Assembly: GCF_900156735.1 (NCBI RefSeq)
Contig: NZ_FTOL01000006.1
Coordinates: 208,715 to 272,714 of the forward strand
Origin: Chryseobacterium ureilyticum
Lineage (GTDB): Bacteria > Bacteroidota > Bacteroidia > Flavobacteriales > Weeksellaceae
DNA: 64,000 bases
Direction of reading: 5' to 3'
A program made the position numbers and the translations under genes. The notes under the pieces were generated by a model. It was not told where the DNA came from. It saw only the letters and a list, made by a program, of their open reading frames with translations, and ran no database searches. Position 1 is the first letter of the stretch. Each line of letters starts with the position of its first letter. Below, one piece after another: positions 62,502 to 64,000 of the stretch.

Positions 62502-63620
62502 TTAACGGATTCTTTTTTTACGATTGGTCTCATAATCCTCAAAAATCATATGCCCTAATCCATTAAGCCCCGTGTAAAAAGCTTTGCCTTGATTAGCTTC
62601 TGTAAATTCACTTACGAAACGCTGTAAATAAGGATCCTGTGCAATCATAAAAGTAGTGATTGGAATATGCAGCCTCCTAGCCTGAGATGCCATATTATAA
62701 CATTTCTGAACAACATATTCATCTAAACCGTAAGAATTCATGTAATAACTCCCATCTGCCTGGCGAACACAACTTGGTTTTCCGTCAGTAATCATGAAAA
62801 TCTGTTTATTAGTATTTCTCTTTCTTCGTAAGATATCCATTGCCAATTGAAGTCCGGCAACCGTATTGGTATGATAAGGTCCAACCTGCAGATAAGGCAG
62901 TTCCTGAATTTTAACAGGCCACGCATCATCTCCAAAAACAATGATATCCAGAGTATCTTTAGGATAACGGGTTGTAATCAGTTCTGCAAGTGCCATTGCT
63001 ACTTTTTTAGCTGGAGTGATGCGGTCTTCACCGTACAATATCATGCTATGGCTAATATCAATCATCAAAACAGTACTCATTTGTGATTGATGAACGCTGT
63101 CTTCTACAATTAAATCATCTTCAGTAAGATAAAAATCTCCAATTCCGTTATTGACTTGAGCATTTTTAAGACTTTCCGTAATAGAAATTTTTTCTACCGG
63201 ATCACCAAAGTTATAATTACGAAATTCTCCTGTCGTATCATCTCCAGTTCCGCTCTTATTGGTTTTATGATTACCGTTACCATTCTTTCCAAGTTTTCCG
63301 AATATCTGATTAAGTGCTTGTTTACGGATATTCTGTTCCATTTTTGCGCTAAGGCGAATTCCATTTCCCCCATTAGGATCAATTTCTTCACGGATATATC
63401 CTTTCTTTTTAAGATCCTCAATAAAGTCGTCAATAGTGTATTCCGGAGTAGTAAGCTGATATTCTTCATCCAGCATTCGAAGCCAATCAATCGCTTCATC
63501 AAAATCTCCTGAGGTATGGGTTAGCAAGTCTGTAAAAATCTCCAGCAACCGATCAAATACAGATAGTTCCGGTGCTTTGTAAATTTCAAATCTGAACCCT
63601 CTCACAATATGCTCTTTCAT
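62502..63620 (-). CDS. VWA-domain protein, partner of the MoxR-like ATPase
   Basis: The C-terminal half is a von Willebrand A domain with the MIDAS motif DISHS at residues 188-192, followed by PAKKVAMALAELITTRYP, IIVFGDDAWPVKI and FMITDGKPSCV. The N-terminal half is helical with a Gly/Asn-rich linker (NGNGNHKTNKSGTG, ~113-127). MIDAS VWA proteins with MoxR ATPases load metals or act as chaperones. It lies 59 bp upstream of the ATPase on the same strand and is the first gene of the pair. A 5S rRNA follows the intergenic stretch on the right. Confidence 0.9.
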   Translation of the reverse strand: MKEHIVRGFRFEIYKAPELSVFDRLLEIFTDLLTHTSGDFDEAIDWLRMLDEEYQLTTPEYTIDDFIEDLKKKGYIREEIDPNGGNGIRLSAKMEQNIRKQALNQIFGKLGKNGNGNHKTNKSGTGDDTTGEFRNYNFGDPVEKISITESLKNAQVNNGIGDFYLTEDDLIVEDSVHQSQMSTVLMIDISHSMILYGEDRITPAKKVAMALAELITTRYPKDTLDIIVFGDDAWPVKIQELPYLQVGPYHTNTVAGLQLAMDILRRKRNTNKQIFMITDGKPSCVRQADGSYYMNSYGLDEYVVQKCYNMASQARRLHIPITTFMIAQDPYLQRFVSEFTEANQGKAFYTGLNGLGHMIFEDYETNRKKRIR

Positions 63621-63724
63621 AAAATAAAGTTACAACATAAATAAAAAAGCTTTAAGAGATTTAATCTATTGCAGTCTTTATAAATAGAAATAATCTTGTT
63701 TTAATTTCAAAATATAATTTTCAG

Positions 63725-63815
63725 GAGCTATTTTCTGCTATCCACTCCTACTCCTCGTGCCATAACATTCCAGCGCATGCTGCGGGGTAACCGTTACGAG
63801 CACAGGGCTAGGAAG
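63725..63815. repeat. GC-richer repeat element near the rRNA operon
   Basis: AGCTATTTTCTGCTATCCAC...GGGCTAGG resembles a flavobacterial interspersed repeat I know from memory (a CTATCCGCTC start and an AGGGCTAGG end). Its ends are imperfectly complementary (CCTACTCCTCGTGC with GAGCACAGGGCTAGG), enclosing a CGCATGC core, so it can fold as a long hairpin. It has higher GC than the flanks. The spacer 63621-63904 has no gene. Confidence 0.5.
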
Positions 63816-63904
63816 TAACCAAAAAATAATGAGTATGGGGGAGTTTTTGTTGGGTAATTGTGTATTTAAGAATAGTTTTGGATATAGTGCTCTGGGTATA
63901 GAGC

Positions 63905-63940
63905 AAAAAAAAAGTCTCATACATTACTGTATGAGACTTT
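63905..63940 (-). terminator. Terminator of the rRNA operon
   Basis: A perfect 12-bp stem AAAGTCTCATAC/GTATGAGACTTT (63911-63940) is followed on the minus strand by further Ts (T9 in total). It lies about 20 bp beyond the 5S end. Confidence 0.9.
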
Positions 63941-63958
63941 TAAAAATAAAATAAAAAC

Positions 63959-64000
63959 TGGCGGCGACCTACTCTCCCGCGTTAGCAGTACCATCGGCGC
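63959..64000 (-). rRNA. 5S ribosomal RNA, 3' end (partial)
   Basis: The reverse complement reads GCGCCGATGGTACTGCTAAC and then GCGGGAGAGTAGGTCGCCGC, the conserved 3' half of bacterial 5S rRNA. The gene runs off the right edge. With the terminator just beyond it, an rRNA operon (23S and 16S upstream on the minus strand) is expected outside the window. Confidence 0.95.

Noticed and set aside
63156..63512. 118-codon plus-strand ORF inside the VWA gene
   Set aside because: Complement of the VWA N-terminal region, low-complexity Phe/Ile/Ser composition.
1..64000. CRISPR array, prophage, integrative element, restriction or toxin-antitoxin system, tRNA genes
   Set aside because: I saw no direct-repeat/spacer array, integrase, capsid, transposase or methylase motifs and no tRNA T-loop with matching stems. 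Genes are ordinary core and envelope functions.

Overview
The window is chromosomal DNA from a flavobacterium of the Bacteroidota, most like Chryseobacterium or a close Weeksellaceae relative. The evidence is low GC, promoters of the Bacteroidota type (TTG near -33, TAnnTTTG near -7), type IX secretion outer-membrane proteins (PorP/SprF and PorV families), Bacteroidota-only families (DUF5606, DUF3822, DUF4374, head-GIN/DUF2807), many lipoproteins, and short intergenic repeats of a flavobacterial kind. Genus placement rests on recognising protein families, not on a search.

Layout. Positions 1-2400 hold the end of an outer-membrane barrel gene and two lipoproteins. 2400-6500 is housekeeping (mazG, DUF5606, def, ruvX, sixA) plus a lipoprotein-type archaemetzincin protease. 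6774-8318 is a serine hydrolase. 8554-15129 is a four-gene minus-strand iron operon: an AlcB/IucB-type acyltransferase fused to a degenerate siderophore-synthetase-like half, a lysine/ornithine N-monooxygenase, a TonB-dependent receptor and a DUF4374 (XusB-like) lipoprotein. 15500-19600 has a phosphoesterase, an Smr protein, DUF3822, RsmD and a divergent HxlR regulator/nitroreductase pair. 19766-26813 carries envelope and cofactor genes (murI, hemW, PorP/SprF, a RluA-type synthase, a PASTA protein, ddl, coaD). 26967-33406 has a TRIC-like channel, folA, a LemA/TPM membrane-stress trio and a KefF/KefC-like K+/H+ antiporter pair. 33408-43428 has a DUF2807 lipoprotein, an M3 peptidase, a YchJ-like protein, SlyD, a VF530-like protein and sbcDC. 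43505-55128 has a luciferase-like oxidoreductase, a DPP-IV-type S9 peptidase, YceI, a DODA-type dioxygenase, an S8 protease, hutH and uvrC. 55553-63620 has PorV with a partner, an EamA transporter, a GNAT protein, an acyl-CoA carboxylase beta chain and a MoxR-like ATPase/VWA pair. The window ends inside a 5S rRNA on the minus strand, preceded (on the plus-strand map) by its terminator, so an rRNA operon lies to the right.

Most genes are ordinary core genes. I see no prophage, CRISPR array, insertion sequence, restriction system or tRNA. The observations most worth pursuing are the iron operon (biosynthetic enzymes coupled to an Xus-like uptake pair, with no complete NIS synthetase), a probable small minus-strand RNA at about 59027-59135, a short promoter-to-terminator unit at about 55286-55533 holding a broken micro-ORF, a clear HxlR-type operator, and several intergenic inverted repeats.
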